A stretch of DNA of 64,000 nt from assembly GCA_949710005.1 (NCBI GenBank), contig OX453281.1, forward strand, positions 17,988,001 to 18,052,000, written 5' to 3'. The position numbers and the translations under genes were made by a program. This DNA comes from Ricordea florida (lineage: Eukaryota; Cnidaria; Anthozoa; Corallimorpharia; Ricordeidae). Below, piece after piece: positions 1-21,468 of this stretch; position 1 is the stretch's first letter; every line of letters starts with the position of its first letter. The notes beneath the pieces were generated by a model that was given only the letters and a program-made list of their open reading frames with translations, searched no databases and was not told the origin of the DNA.

Positions 1-307
1 CTACATAGCACAGTTAGGACACTTTTAAAAGTTAGTAGGGAGTAGTAGAATTTTTCCTATATCTCTCAGTAAGTACGCGTGCTGTGATTGGTTAATTTAA
101 CGGGCCGTACTTCACTGTACGGCCAACTAAATTCAAAAGTTTGTTTTGATGGCCAAAATGTCTCCAGAGATGTAATAACTGTCTTGCAAACCTCGTTTTC
201 TCGGTCCGTACTGTAAGTCTCGGATCCTCATTTCTTCCGCTCGGATTTATGGCCCGCACGTTTTGAGCGGAAAAAACTTGGTTTGTAAGATTTATTTTCC
301 GTAGACC

Positions 308-385
308 GGAGAAACGGTAGCGTAGTGGTTATTCTGCCAGACGTTCCGTCTGGCGTTCGAGCCCTGGTGATCGCACCATGTTGTT
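308..385 (+). repeat. tRNA-derived SINE head
   Basis: Contains pol III-like box A (TAGCGTAGTGG, 318-328) and box B (GCGTTCGAGCCC, 352-363) at the usual spacing. The sequence does not close a tRNA acceptor stem, so it is a SINE-type relic, not a tRNA gene. It lies in the KIFAP3 intron at the left edge of the window. Confidence 0.5.
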
Positions 386-679
386 TCCTAAGAAAAGAAA
401 TTTACTGTAGTCTCCGCCCAGGTGTGGAAATGGGTACCCGCAATGTCTCGTGAGAAGAACCAGGGCGGGCCAGTCAAAAATAACGAAAAAACGTGATCAA
501 GAACAAAATTTAAAGAACATCTTTCCCATGTTCAACAGATGCCATGTTCATTTTCTCACCAAACCCATTCACATTGACATTCCAATCGTAGCGGTATGCA
601 GGATGTGTTTCGTGCTGCAGAAATCACTATGATCATTTAGGCTGACATTTTGTGCTGCTTCTTTTGTGTGCTTTTAAAG

Positions 680-11011
<10,332 letters not shown>

Positions 11012-11194
11012 TCATACAATGAGTGACTTGTTTAACTTTACTGATCTTCCACATCACTTGCCGTATTTACACGTTTTAACCCAGCGAGAAGTCCCAACAA
11101 AAAATGTCGAGAAGAACGAATATATCTCTTGGAAAGCTACTCCAAAATTATTCAGTGGCTTTCATGGAAACGGTCAAACGGTGTAGCTTGATCG

Positions 11195-11500
11195 AAAGAT
11201 GGAGACATCAGAACAGTATATAGTCAAAGAAACAGTACTGTAAAATACTGTTAAATAGCTTAACAAAAAGTGATCACATTGCATGGCTTGATCCACAGAT
11301 GAAAAAGTTAGAACCACACTGTATAGTAAAACAAACAGTACCACAGTACAGTACTGTTCAGTAGCTTTACAAAGAATGGTCACACTGCATGGTTTGATCC
11401 ACAGATGAAAAAGTTAGAACCACACTGTATAGTAAAACACACACTACCACAGTACAGTACTGTTGAATAGCCTAACAATTATTGGCCATGGTTACGCTGC
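11195..11500 (-). repeat. Array of ~120-bp units, minus orientation
   Basis: Two to three units containing ATGGTTTGATCCACAGATGA, AGTTAGAACCACACTGTATA and CCACAGTACAGTACTGTT. The same units occur in the opposite orientation at 13786-14010 and, diverged, at 14972-15090. Confidence 0.85.
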
Positions 11501-12227
11501 ATGGTTCTACATCTACACTCATTGTACAGTAAGACATTGCAAACACAACTTTACAGAGCAGGTACTATAGGGGTTTATTGTCTCAATGCCACCCCAAAAC
11601 TTTGCAGTTTTTGAGAAGCTATTGAACGGGTTCTAGTATATCTGGTATATGTTACGTACATTATGAAGTTCTGTCTCGGAGTGGCACCGTGTAAATACGA
11701 TTAAATAGTATCGACAGGGACATTTTTGGCGGAGCCATCGGGAAGAGCAGTAAAGGTAGATGAAATTAAAGCCACAATGATTGTATATAATATCGGCGCA
11801 AAGCTATGATTTTTCAAGCCAGGATCTAGCCCAGGATAATTACTAGATTGTCATATGCATGTTGACAGTTTTGCTAAATTACCTCCCTAAGGAGGGTGGG
11901 GGAGGGGTTCACAGGCATCCCAGCCCCTCCCCAACTGGCTGCGCCTATGCTGCCAAATAAGGTGTTACACCGACCTGTGATTGGTAGAAATCTTCCAAAG
12001 TACAGTTTCGCAACAATTAAAGAAAGTCTAAAGCAAGACACGATCACTCAAAGAGAAGGTAATAGGCTGGTCAAGTGCAGCAAATTGTATACTCGAGAAC
12101 TGAGAACATTCAACTTACGCAAAAGTGATGACTTCACTTGCCGGTGTTTTGTTTGTTACGGCGGGTAAAGTTTAAATTTTTGCTCAAGCATCTGCAGTAA
12201 CCGGCTCGTAACTCAACGAGGTATTAA

Positions 12228-12546
12228 GTTTGTGCAAGAGAAAATGAGGAAAGAGAACATAACCCCGTCTGATATGATAAGGGGACAGAATCTATTTTTA
12301 GCGCGGAATCTATTTATATCTCGTTCCATGGCTGCGCGGTTTCCCAATACCGCAAGTGGAAAGTCGAGGTCAAACGAAACAAGATCCACATGGTGCATTG
12401 AAATTACGACACGTGATGAGAAGGACATCAGCCAATGGTCAGTTAAAATAGTTTCCGGATCTAAAAATAGATTCTATCCCCTCATCATAGTGAGAGAACC
12501 CAGTGTGGAAGATGCGTTCTCTTGCCTCATTTTCTCTTGGTTTGTG
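12228..12546. mobile_element. Foldback element with 7-bp target duplication
   Basis: Ends pair as CAAGAGAAAATGAGGAAAGA (12235) and the inverse of GCCTCATTTTCTCTTG (12539); an inner pair AGGGGACAGAATCTATTTTT with AAAAATAGATTCTATCCCCT is also inverted. The body is directly flanked by GTTTGTG on both sides (12228-12234, 12540-12546). A hAT-type 8-bp duplication with one change (AGTTTGTG/GGTTTGTG) is possible. Confidence 0.7.
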
Positions 12547-13785
12547 TCTGTGGTGAAGGCTACGGTTAGCATGAATATAAAACTATTATACATGCCAAAA
12601 AGTAACACACATATACATATTTTTTTTCATAACAGCTCCGTAAAAATAAGACAGAATTACAGACGTAAATCTTTCCGTCACGAATGTTTTGGTTTTGTTT
12701 TACATCATATTATTTCCTCATATGGCCCAAGCTTCAAGCCAAAGTTTGGTGGCCCAATTCTACTGCAAACATTTTACGGCGCTATTAGGCCCAAGACGCG
12801 TAACGTATCAACTGTGTTGGTGAATGGTTGACTTCACGACGACGTGACCCTTTTGGAAAAGTAAATTGCAGAACGTATGAATTACTGAAGACTAGTGCTA
12901 GCAGCTTGCTATGGCTTTATAATTAAGTACACAATGCGATTTGTTCCACGCTTTTCCTCCTTGATTAAAGGGAAGATTACCCCAAAACCTGTTAGTTATA
13001 ATAGCAGTGACTGCCCTGAATCAACCAAACTAAAGTCTTGAATTCTTTCAGCCGCCAAAGAGACAAATAAAATTTATCGGACGAAGAAAGCGTCATTATT
13101 GTTTCCATAACTTTGGACCACATGTTTTCAAAATGGCGATTATTTACATTTAAACATTTAAACCCTTCTCTAAATCCTAACATTTCCAAGCTTAAAGAAA
13201 CGCCTTTGCATCAGAAAATTAAGGTGCTTAATTTCCCAACAATTTAGATTGGACCGCAATTTGTATGCAAAACCTTTGCTTGCCAGTTCGGGGAACTTCC
13301 ATCCAAACGGACAAAAGAAGAGACAAATATGTAACTTAATTTTATTTATTTACTCCTTAAACGTGAAAAACTTATAATGCCATGGCAACAATCAAAATAC
13401 ATAATCAAATTGAAACGATGCGCGTAAATTGCGCATGCGATGTGTTATCATCCCCTTATTATTAACCGCGCTATTTCCTTTCAACTTAAAAGTCATAATG
13501 TCAAACTAAACTATGTGTCGTCAAAACCAGAATTAGGAAAGAGAGCTGGTATTTAAGGAAATCATTCATCTATTTTGTGTAAAACTCTCCTGCTTCTTCC
13601 CTAAGAATGACGCAAGCGATCTTTCAGAGCATTCTTTAATTCAGCTTTACTCTGCGAAAAAAGGTAAAGAATAATTTTTTTTATGCTAAGTTAAAATGTA
13701 ACAATTCGTTACTGAGTAACACCTCGTTACCGATTATATTTAGGGACATGGCACTATGCTGCTAACGAAAGGACTTTAAGCTACT

Positions 13786-14010
13786 AAACAGTACTGTACT
13801 GTGGTATTCTTTGCTTGTTTGACTATACAGTGTGGTTCTAACTTTTTCATCTGCCGATCAAACCATGCAGTGGGACTATTCTTTGTAAAGCTACTGAACA
13901 GTACTGTAGTGTGGTACTGTTTGTTTTACTATACAGTGTGGTCCAACTTTTTGCATCTGTGGATGAAACCATGCAGTGTGACCATTCTTTGTAAAGCTGC
14001 TGAACACTAC
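13786..14010 (+). repeat. Array of ~120-bp units, plus orientation
   Basis: Two clear units (AACAGTACTGTACTGTGGTA, ACTATACAGTGTGGTTCTAA, GATCAAACCATGCAGTG) followed by a decayed third, the reverse complement of those at 11195-11500. Together they form large inverted arrays around 2.3 kb of DNA. Confidence 0.85.
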
Positions 14011-14971
14011 TATATTGATTTTCTGGTCTTAAGGTTTCGACCTTGGATAGGTCCACACATTGTGACCATTCTTTTTAAAACTACTATCTCACAGTACCAT
14101 CGTGCAGTAGTACAAAAACGCTTAAGAAGCACTTTCTCCCCATACCTCTCCCATTGGTTCCGCAGCACTTCCCTCCTCAGGTATCTCCAATTTTTGGTTC
14201 ACCTGTGAATGTCGGACCAGTTGAAATAACCACAGACAGAGCCGTACACTTTACTAATGCAAAGTCCATGAAAACAGACATAACCATGGGTGGATATTTT
14301 GTCAGTAATATCGATAATTCTTTTAGTAGTGACAGGGTTAACTTTGTTTTTCGTTCTCAAATGTCTGTTAAAATATAGCACCTCGGAAACTTTGTGCTGT
14401 TCAAGTGACAGAGCAAACAACGTACCTCAGGACTGTTTGGAATCTTCTCTTCATGATTTCCCTCGCCGCGCTGTGTATAGATTGGAATATGAATAATGAG
14501 GTAATGCATTCATGTCCTATATTTTGGAGCCGTTCTTCCAGACCTGTTTGAGTTTTCAATCGATAATTACACGAAAACGTTTGCAGCAAAACATCTTATA
14601 CTTCTATACGTTGTTTCTTACTTGATGCTTTGCTTACATGAATTTTTTCAGCAAGATATCTTGAAAAGCAGAAGAGTTACAATGCTTTAAATATTTGGTG
14701 TAGATAGGACATGAATGTTTGGTACTAATAATAACACGCTAAATTTAAGGGAAAATGTAAAATATCAGCTAGGCTTTAATCTCGCTTTTTCGAAATTCCT
14801 TAACCGCTTTATGGAGCAAATAAGAAACATTATTATTGGATGAAAGTTAAGAAGTAATATGATTTTTCAAGTTAACCAATTGACATGTTGATAAGACAAG
14901 AATAGGAAGAAATAAAAGCCAACAACTGGCTCAGTGATTTGGGATATACTGGAAAGCGATGGCCAAGGCAA

Positions 14972-15090
14972 AACCATACAAACAACTGAACAGGACTGTT
15001 GTGATACTTATGTGGTTCATACAGCGTGCTTCTAGAGATTTTCATCGATGGACAAAATCGTGCAGTGTGACAATTTTTCGGAAAGCTACT
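14972..15090 (+). repeat. Diverged single unit of the ~120-bp repeat
   Basis: CAACTGAACAGGACTGTTGT, ATGTGGTTCATACAGCGTG, CATCGATGGACAAAATCGTG and CAGTGTGACAATTTTTC follow the order of the 13786 units with many substitutions. Confidence 0.6.
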
Positions 15091-15596
15091 TAAAAATAGG
15101 GGTGATGAATGGTCCATTAACATTTTTAACTGCTCGCAAAATTTAAACGAGTGCTCGCTTGCTCGTGCTCCCTAAATTTTTGCAGTTGCTCGCATGCTCG
15201 CTTTGCAATTTTTTTACCTCTGCTCGTGCTGGCAAAAAAATCGCCTGCTCGCATTGCTCGCGAATGCTCGCAAAGACCATTCGTTACCCCTAAAAATGCT
15301 ATGATAAAAGTTTAATCACATGAATCACGGTGTCGTATAACCTTTTGTTTACAAGAGAGAAGTTTAAAAAAGATTTTCTGCTTTTCGATCAAGAAGGATC
15401 ATTATACTTGTTAACAAGGTAAAGTTTTATTAGTAACTTAAAGAGCCAATTTACATATATCAACATGATAAGCAAAAGCTTCCCAGCAACCTACACATCC
15501 TATTTTCACATACAAAACACCCATCAGTCAATAAAATAAACCAATGCAGAAAGGCACAAATGTAGATGTTGGTAATTTGAGAGGAAAGAAGCAAGC

Positions 15597-15750
15597 GCGT
15601 AGCCAGGATTCTTTTTCAGGTACGCCAAAGTTCAATATTAATTGTCCGAGCAATTCGTCGGGTGATGTATAATTGTCCGAGCAATATATTCCTACAGAAT
15701 TTCAGGTATGCCATAGCGTGGCGTCAGGAAGGTAGCTACGCGCCCCCCCC
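15597..15750 (+). mobile_element. CGTAGC-ended MITE, copy 1
   Basis: About 150 bp running from GCGCGTAGCCAGGATTCTTT to GGTAGCTACGCGC, with ATTAATTGTCCGAGCAATTC and CGTCGGGTGATGTATAA inside. Inverted ends are short (GCRCGTAGC). Also found at 47286-47440 (inverted) and 48912-49068. Confidence 0.8.
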
Positions 15751-15814
15751 TAGCTGAGAAGGGAAGCTCTTTATCAAGAGATCGGAAGAATACATCGTGC
15801 TTCATGGTAACTAA

Positions 15815-16059
15815 CTATGATGGATACCAAGACAGCGGGTTGCCAACCAAAAACTGAAAAATAATAAATAAGAAAAGCTTTTTTTGCTGCGAAATAGGTC
15901 GAAACCCTTACTTCGTGGGGCCTTATGTTCTGTACTTACAAGAATGTAATCGTTCGCCGGCGCTGGTTGATCGTTTATCCCGTCGAAATTTGGTCCGTTA
16001 TCACCTCGAACGACCAGCAACACATTGGCAAGCAACAGGGAAAGAAAGAACAGTTTCAT
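15815..16059 (-). CDS. Possible two-exon gene for a 52-residue secreted peptide
   Basis: Unrecognised. Exon 1 (16059-15940) encodes 40 residues opening with a clean signal peptide, [19 protein letters not shown], followed by the polar stretch DNGPNFDGINDQPAPANDYIL. It ends at a strong donor (CTT|GTAAGT). A matching acceptor with a pyrimidine tract (TTATTATTTTTCAG) lies at 15854, and exon 2 (15853-15815) adds FLVGNPLSWYPS and a TAG, in phase 0. The predicted mature peptide is about 33 residues, without cysteines and without obvious dibasic sites or a C-terminal amidation glycine. Without splicing the frame also stays open to 15811, giving an 82-residue product. The start ATG context is AGGATGA. 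No close family comes to mind; it could be a small secreted or matrix peptide, or the first exon of a longer gene. No transcript evidence is available. Confidence 0.4.
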
Positions 16060-17713
16060 CCTACAACTTCAAATCGCGCGGGCTTCGTAATCCAAACGAT
16101 CTTCTCTAGATCTGGCAGAGAGTTCTTCCTACGCGGGTCACAAACAACACTGCAATGGGTCTTCGAGATTTCCTGAGTAGGTTTTTCCATCATCATCAAC
16201 AAGATTTTAGAGTTAAACCAGTCGAATTTTCTTGTTCGGATCTATAAATAATTTGTGGCATAATAACAATAGATTTCGGTTCATATATTGACTTAAGTGA
16301 CAGTTTGGGTTTACATTTCGTCCAGTCTGACTAACATTATGCATGAATTTTAGCTTGTTTTGAAGGAATCTTTATTTCGATCCAAAATTAGCTATAGGTT
16401 GAGTAATTGAAGGGGTAACAATTTGTTACTCAGTGGAGCGGGCTTATTGTTAAAGCTATTAGTAGGTTAAGGCCCACTCGGCCGGAGCTTACGGTTTCAA
16501 TAGCATGAAACACCTGGGAGTATTGCTACTTCCCCCTGGATGGGATGCTAGTCAATCGCAGCCCCCCCTCCCCCCCGCAGGAGAATCGATCGTGGGTGGT
16601 TATGATTTTCGGCGAGAAGAGTGTAAATAAAATGTAAAATTTAATGTATGCTGCTTTGCAATTTGTTTGATTTCCTTCGCAGTCGTTGTCTGCCAAATGG
16701 GTCCTCAGTCAAGGTATACGCAGCTGTAAATGGTGGAAATAGAGAATCGAATTTACTCTTTGCTTGTAAATTTCTGAGTGATACAAATCACTCCTGAAAT
16801 CTTCTGTTACTTCCGTTCTGTTGGTAACCTTTTCTAACCATTCCAAATCTCCCGGGGGGGGGGGACTCCCATATGGAGTGGACGGGGATGCTCGTCGGAA
16901 ATTTTGAATTTAACCCCTAAAAGAGACCAATTTGGGCGCGGCCCATGCCTATGCAGACCCCTAAAAGAGACCAAGACAAAATCATTTTGTTACAGTGGAC
17001 TTAAGATATTAATGGTATGGAAAACTTTGTTTATATGAATTTAGTAAATATGAAGAATCAAAATTCTTTCTGTTTTGTTATTTCTTCGCGTGCAACCCTT
17101 AACGAGACCTTGACGGCTAAAAATAATGACATTTTGCCCAGAACACCCTAAGCGAGACCAAAATCCGAAATTTACACCCCTAAGAGAGACGACGAGCATC
17201 CCCGTCCATTCCATATGGGAGTCCCCCCCCGGGCCAAGTCTCCTCTGGTTTAGTTGTGGAACAGGAAGCCCAATTTGTATCCCCAGGAGGGTGATTCCCT
17301 CCAGGTCTCTCTCAGTAGCAGTAGAAAACAGAAATAGCGCTAATTCGCCGAAAATCTGAGAATCCGCAAAGTACTGCACAGGGAAAGTGGGAATTGATAA
17401 TTGGTTTTTATCTAAAAAAATAACCATTTTTCCTTTCCTTTAACACAAAACTGTTGCACCTCCAAACCCTCTCAAATCGTGAGCTTGAGCTGCCTGTCGT
17501 GGTTGTGGCCTTTCTGTGGCCTTTACTTCCGCTTTTGGTGCACATTCCGCTGACTCAACTAGATTGCTGCAGCAAGAAGCACTCGAATTGTCAGTCGATT
17601 CAGTTTGTGGTACGTCCGGAAATTTGTTGGGCTACAATTTGTTGTCTTGTTTCTGTTCATGTCTCGGCTGTCATTCACATCTATCTTTTGTGCCATCGTA
17701 TAAATCTGCCAAA
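16060..17713. other. Intergenic stretch before DPM2
   Basis: Holds the poly-G-ended element (16851-17233) and, from about 17235, probable upstream region and 5' UTR of DPM2. No TATA box could be assigned with confidence. The reading frames at 17041-17427 follow the transposon arms and are not genes. Confidence 0.5.
16851..17233. mobile_element. TIR element with poly-G ends (hAT-like duplication)
   Basis: Ends of ~45 bp are reverse complements: CCCGGGG..GGACTCCCATATGGA, GTGGACGGGGATGCTCGTCG at the left and the inverse at the right. The inside repeats CCCTAAAAGAGACCAA-type words. Flanks CCAAATCT and CCAAGTCT (7 of 8 bases equal) look like an 8-bp target duplication. Confidence 0.75.
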
Positions 17714-20417
17714 ATGGTACGTGGTGTTATAATTTTACATTGTCCTGTTTATCGTATGTGTAGTGAAATTGTGCAATTTATATATTTTGGATTTCTGACA
17801 TGAACCAAAGACGTCTTATTGTTGTATTGCTTTTTATTGTGAACGTCACTTGTCAGTCGACAGGAACAGATCGAGCTGCTGGATATGGGATGATGTTTAT
17901 AAGTGCCGTTATCTTTTTATACTACACAATATGGGTTGTCCTTCTGGTAAGTTTTATTTGCATAGTTAAACTATACTTCTTTGCCATTGGGGCAAAATTA
18001 ATACAAATGTAGAATCATGTACGGGGAAACCGAACTCCATTTAGTGGGTTGAGAAATCGGCCTAAGGTTGTGTAAAGGAGTTCGTTTTTAAAGAAACTAT
18101 TGATGTATTACCACCGTAAGTTTTACCGTAGGCATTTTAAAAACCCTTCGCTGTGATGAAGGGCTAACGCTTAAAACATCACCGTCCCTTATACTAATCT
18201 TACGGTACTTTATCAACTCCTTTGGTAAAGTACCCCCCGTTTCTGTGTGTTTTAAGATGTGTTGCTTTGAGAAATTGAATATGTGAAAGCATATTGAATT
18301 TTTTGTTTTTAAAACTGACACCATTTCTTATCTTTAAAGATTACTGTAAGAAGAATATTTCGTTTTTCTATATAAATGTTAGATCGCATGTTTTGCAAAT
18401 AATTTTTGTTACCATGGTTTGAAAAGTTGAACGAGAGAAGGCCACATTTCCGTAGAACCATACTATCGATTATGCAAGCTCTAGCTGTATTGATTTTGGA
18501 TAACGCGTGTGCAAGCAAGTTTTGATTTTGAAGAACGATATAGACAGCTACAGAATGCCCAAGGAAGCAGGGTTTCGCGGAAATCGAGCCAAAGACATCT
18601 ATGCTTTGTTGATTTTATACACTGGCCTGAGTGGTACCTCCGGGGTGGTACCCCACAGTTTTAAGCGTTTTATTCAAGTTTAGTTTCTTCCTTTTGGTAG
18701 AAAGGTCATCCCACCCCACTCTGTGCCACCGATTTCTGACTTGCTAGTGAGGGAAAGGCTTTCTGCAAATAAAATCATGTTTGATATATCTGGGACACCC
18801 ATAAAACTTCTGCAAGCCTACTATACACATAAAATGGGTTATGTTGCAACTGTCATAAACTTGTTATTCCTGTTATTTCTTGTGTTTTTGCTATTCAGTT
18901 CTATTTTGGCCTCTCAAGGACCACTCCAGCTAACTTGGAAAACACTTTACATGTATTAGTAATTGGAATCCCTTCACAAATGGTCATCACCATTATTAAT
19001 ATTATTAACGTAACAGCAGTTGTTATTATGCCTAATATTATTGTCATTAAAATAAATAGACTATTATTGGTGTAATTATTTACAATTAGATCATGAGCTA
19101 GAAATTTCTATTTGTTGATAGTTGATGTGGCCGAAAGGCAAATCAACTATCACCTCATAGAAATCAAGAGCGAATCATCTAATTGTTTTTAATTAGTAAA
19201 AATCATAATAAATGAATCATGTGTTGGTGAAAAAAAAAATACTAAATCTTCCTGCGAAACTTCGCTAAGGCGTGAATACATTGCCATTTTGAAAATGATT
19301 TTCAACCAAGTGCTGTAGTCTAATGGTTGATGGTTTGAAGTAGCTCAGCCAATATTAATCAGATTGTTGCATTTGCATTAGTATGCTAATAGATTTTTAC
19401 TAAATATAAATTAATAGGGTCAGTACATGTAGAAGTAATAGGCTGTAAAGCTATTTCTCTTCTTCAGAAGTGAAACATTAACTATCATGATGTGCTGATC
19501 TCTGATTTCCTGCCTGTCTTTTCTTGTTACTGTTTTGCAGCCTTTTATAGAGAAGAGCTACGTCATTCACAGGTTTTTCCTTCCAAGAGTATATGCTGTT
19601 TTAATACCAGTTGTTGCTGGTGTTGCACTGTTAGGAATTTTAGGTAAGGAAATTTTTGGTTGAAGTGTTTTTTGGCATGCAAGGGGCAAGTAGGTATAGA
19701 ACTTTTTGTTTGCTGATGTGATATAGGCAGTGCGATTGGACTACATGCTGTTCAATTGAAGTCTCCCAAATGAAACTGTTGTATAGTACATGACAATTTG
19801 ATAGTGACTTTCAAACATTATTGTTCATATAATTGCTAAAATTGTGCATGAGCTAGCTCTCCCATTTAATATATATAGGAGACCAGTGTTCTGCATTTGG
19901 TTTTTCAGTTTGACATTTCACTTTGGAGAGGTAGGTTACATGGGAAAAACAACAATTTTTCCCTGTGCTGGGTGGCTGTTCAATAATTAAATTAGCTGTT
20001 GGGCAGGCTAGGCCTTTTACATGTTATTTTCTCAGAAAGGAAATGCCAGAATGAAAGAAAAAAATGAACACAAGGCACTGCTTTCCTACAAACTTATCAA
20101 CTCTATGCCAAATTTTAATTAACATATAGCTGACTTTAATAGTTCTCACTTCTTGAGTCCTTTTTTGAAATGAACTGGATAGAAAAAATTCTGTGGATTG
20201 CCAAAATTGGATGAGGCCATTATCCAAGTTCAATTTGGCAGTCAGAAGAGATTGTAAATATCAATTGTGGGTATTATTTTTGGAATTGGACACATTGGTG
20301 ATGCTTGGTTAAGTCATTACAAGTATACCTAATTTTTCTGTCTATTTTTTTCCAGGATTGTTTGTAGCTGTTGTGTTACTTAAGAGCAAGAAGCCAGCGC
20401 CAAAGAAAGATAACTGA
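17714..20417 (+). CDS. DPM2: Dolichol-phosphate mannosyltransferase subunit 2
   Basis: DPM2 is the small ER membrane subunit that stabilises dolichol-phosphate-mannose synthase, which supplies mannose for N-glycans, GPI anchors and O-mannose; it also associates with the first GPI enzyme. Four coding exons: 17714-17716 (only the ATG), 17857-17946, 19541-19643 and 20356-20417 (TGA at 20415). All introns are GT-AG and in phase. The product is about 85 residues, the normal size. It begins MSTGTDRAAGYG; the first hydrophobic helix (ISAVIFLYYTIWVVLL) is followed by PFIEKSYVIHRFFLPRVYAV, a second helix (ALLGILGLFVAVVLL) and a lysine-rich cytosolic tail. The PFI..xxVIH+FFLPR.YAV signature is diagnostic. 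An alternative start inside intron 1 (ATG at 17800) would add a signal-like leader, but the ATG|GT junction fits the family start exactly. A poly(A) signal AATAAA lies at 20507-20512. Confidence 0.94.
18075..18225. mobile_element. Family A MITE, decayed copy
   Basis: Degenerate relative: TATTACCACCGTAAG at the left, GAAGGGCTAACGCTTAAAAC in the middle and CTTACGGTACTTTATCAACT at the right keep the order and palindromic arrangement of the other copies. Lies in DPM2 intron 2. Confidence 0.55.
19082..19420 (-). mobile_element. Family B, copy 3 (minus strand)
   Basis: Same architecture inverted: on the minus strand an ORF start near 19291 reads MAMYSRLSEVSQEDL, followed toward lower coordinates by TTTTTACTAATTAAAAACAA and the AATTAGAT..ATCTAATT hairpin (19084-19187) with TTGATAGTTGAT arms. 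Lies in DPM2 intron 2. Confidence 0.6.
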
Positions 20418-20506
20418 CAACTATTAACAGATTTCGGATAGGCTTAATGCATTTTAAGAAAAGTATTGTTTGTATATTTAATCAAACAGATTCAAATGCA
20501 ATTTGG

Positions 20507-20512
20507 AATAAA
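20507..20512 (+). terminator. DPM2 poly(A) signal
   Basis: Canonical AATAAA 90 bases after the DPM2 stop codon, followed by A/T-rich sequence. Confidence 0.6.
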
Positions 20513-21188
20513 GGAGCACAAGTAAAATTTTCAGAGACTAAGAAAATTGCATAAGCCTGTTGGGCAAGCACAATTTGTTGTCTTTGAATAATTTACGAGT
20601 GCTTATTTATAAAAAATTGACTCGCAATCATTTGATTACTTGTTAACAATATACATATGTAAAAATTTAATTTCAAATTTCTCCACTTAATTTCAACTGT
20701 CTGTACTGTTTGGGATTAATTATTGACATGCTTTCAGCCAATTAACTTGTTGAGATTTTTACATGTACTGTTATGTATACATAACCTTTTCATTCTTAAA
20801 AGTGAACAATATGCAAGTTCATCTTACAGTGTTACAACCAAGATCATAAAACAAAGGGAAAAGGATTGGAAGAAAAGGGCACTGCAAGTAGTCAGTCCTC
20901 AAAACCATGTTTGCTTTGTTATGGAAAATCACTGTAATATTGTGTAAAAGATGCCAGTTTGGAGAATGATGTAGTTTATCAACTTGAGGATGTCGAGGTG
21001 ATCTGTCTAACATCCATTTGTTATAAAGAATTGTCTGGGACTTAACGGTTACTTATGAGAATTGCTACCGAGATCTCTAGAATGAAACAGTTAATTCACA
21101 TTTGCTACGGTAGTAGCTGGTATCATGGAATATCTTCCAAAAGGCATAGTGTTGCAATGATTATTGTTTGTTATGTAGCTACTCATTC

Positions 21189-21468
21189 AACAAGATAGAC
21201 CAATTATCCTTAACAAGATAGAACAATTATCCCTAACAAGATAGACCAGTTATCCCTAACTAGATAGACCAAATTATCCTTAAGAACAAGATAGACTACC
21301 GGTAATTATCCTTAACAAGATGGACCAATTATCCTTAACAAGATTGACCAATTATTCTTAACTGGATAGACCAATTATCCTTAACTGGATAGACCAATTA
21401 TCCTTAACTGGATAGACCAATTATCCTTAACAAGATAGACCAATTATCCTAAACAAGATAGACCAATT
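21189..21468. repeat. 22-23 bp tandem repeat
   Basis: About twelve units of AACAAGATAGACCAATTATC(CTT), with an AACTGGATAG variant block at 21360-21420. Lies in the intergenic region between DPM2 and 23238. Confidence 0.95.

Larger units (their letters stand above)
11012..15814. other. Repeat-rich intergenic stretch after KIFAP3
   Basis: Contains the KIFAP3 3' UTR of unknown length (a possible ATTAAA near 11765), the inverted ~120-bp arrays, the foldback at 12228-12546 and the CGTAGC element at 15597. Around 15140-15290 there is a degenerate TGCTCGC-rich patch. I see no supported gene besides the small minus-strand one that begins at 15815. Confidence 0.6.

Noticed and set aside
14154-14496. 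Two overlapping ORFs with a hydrophobic stretch
   Set aside because: No signal context, no splice partners and no resemblance to a known family.
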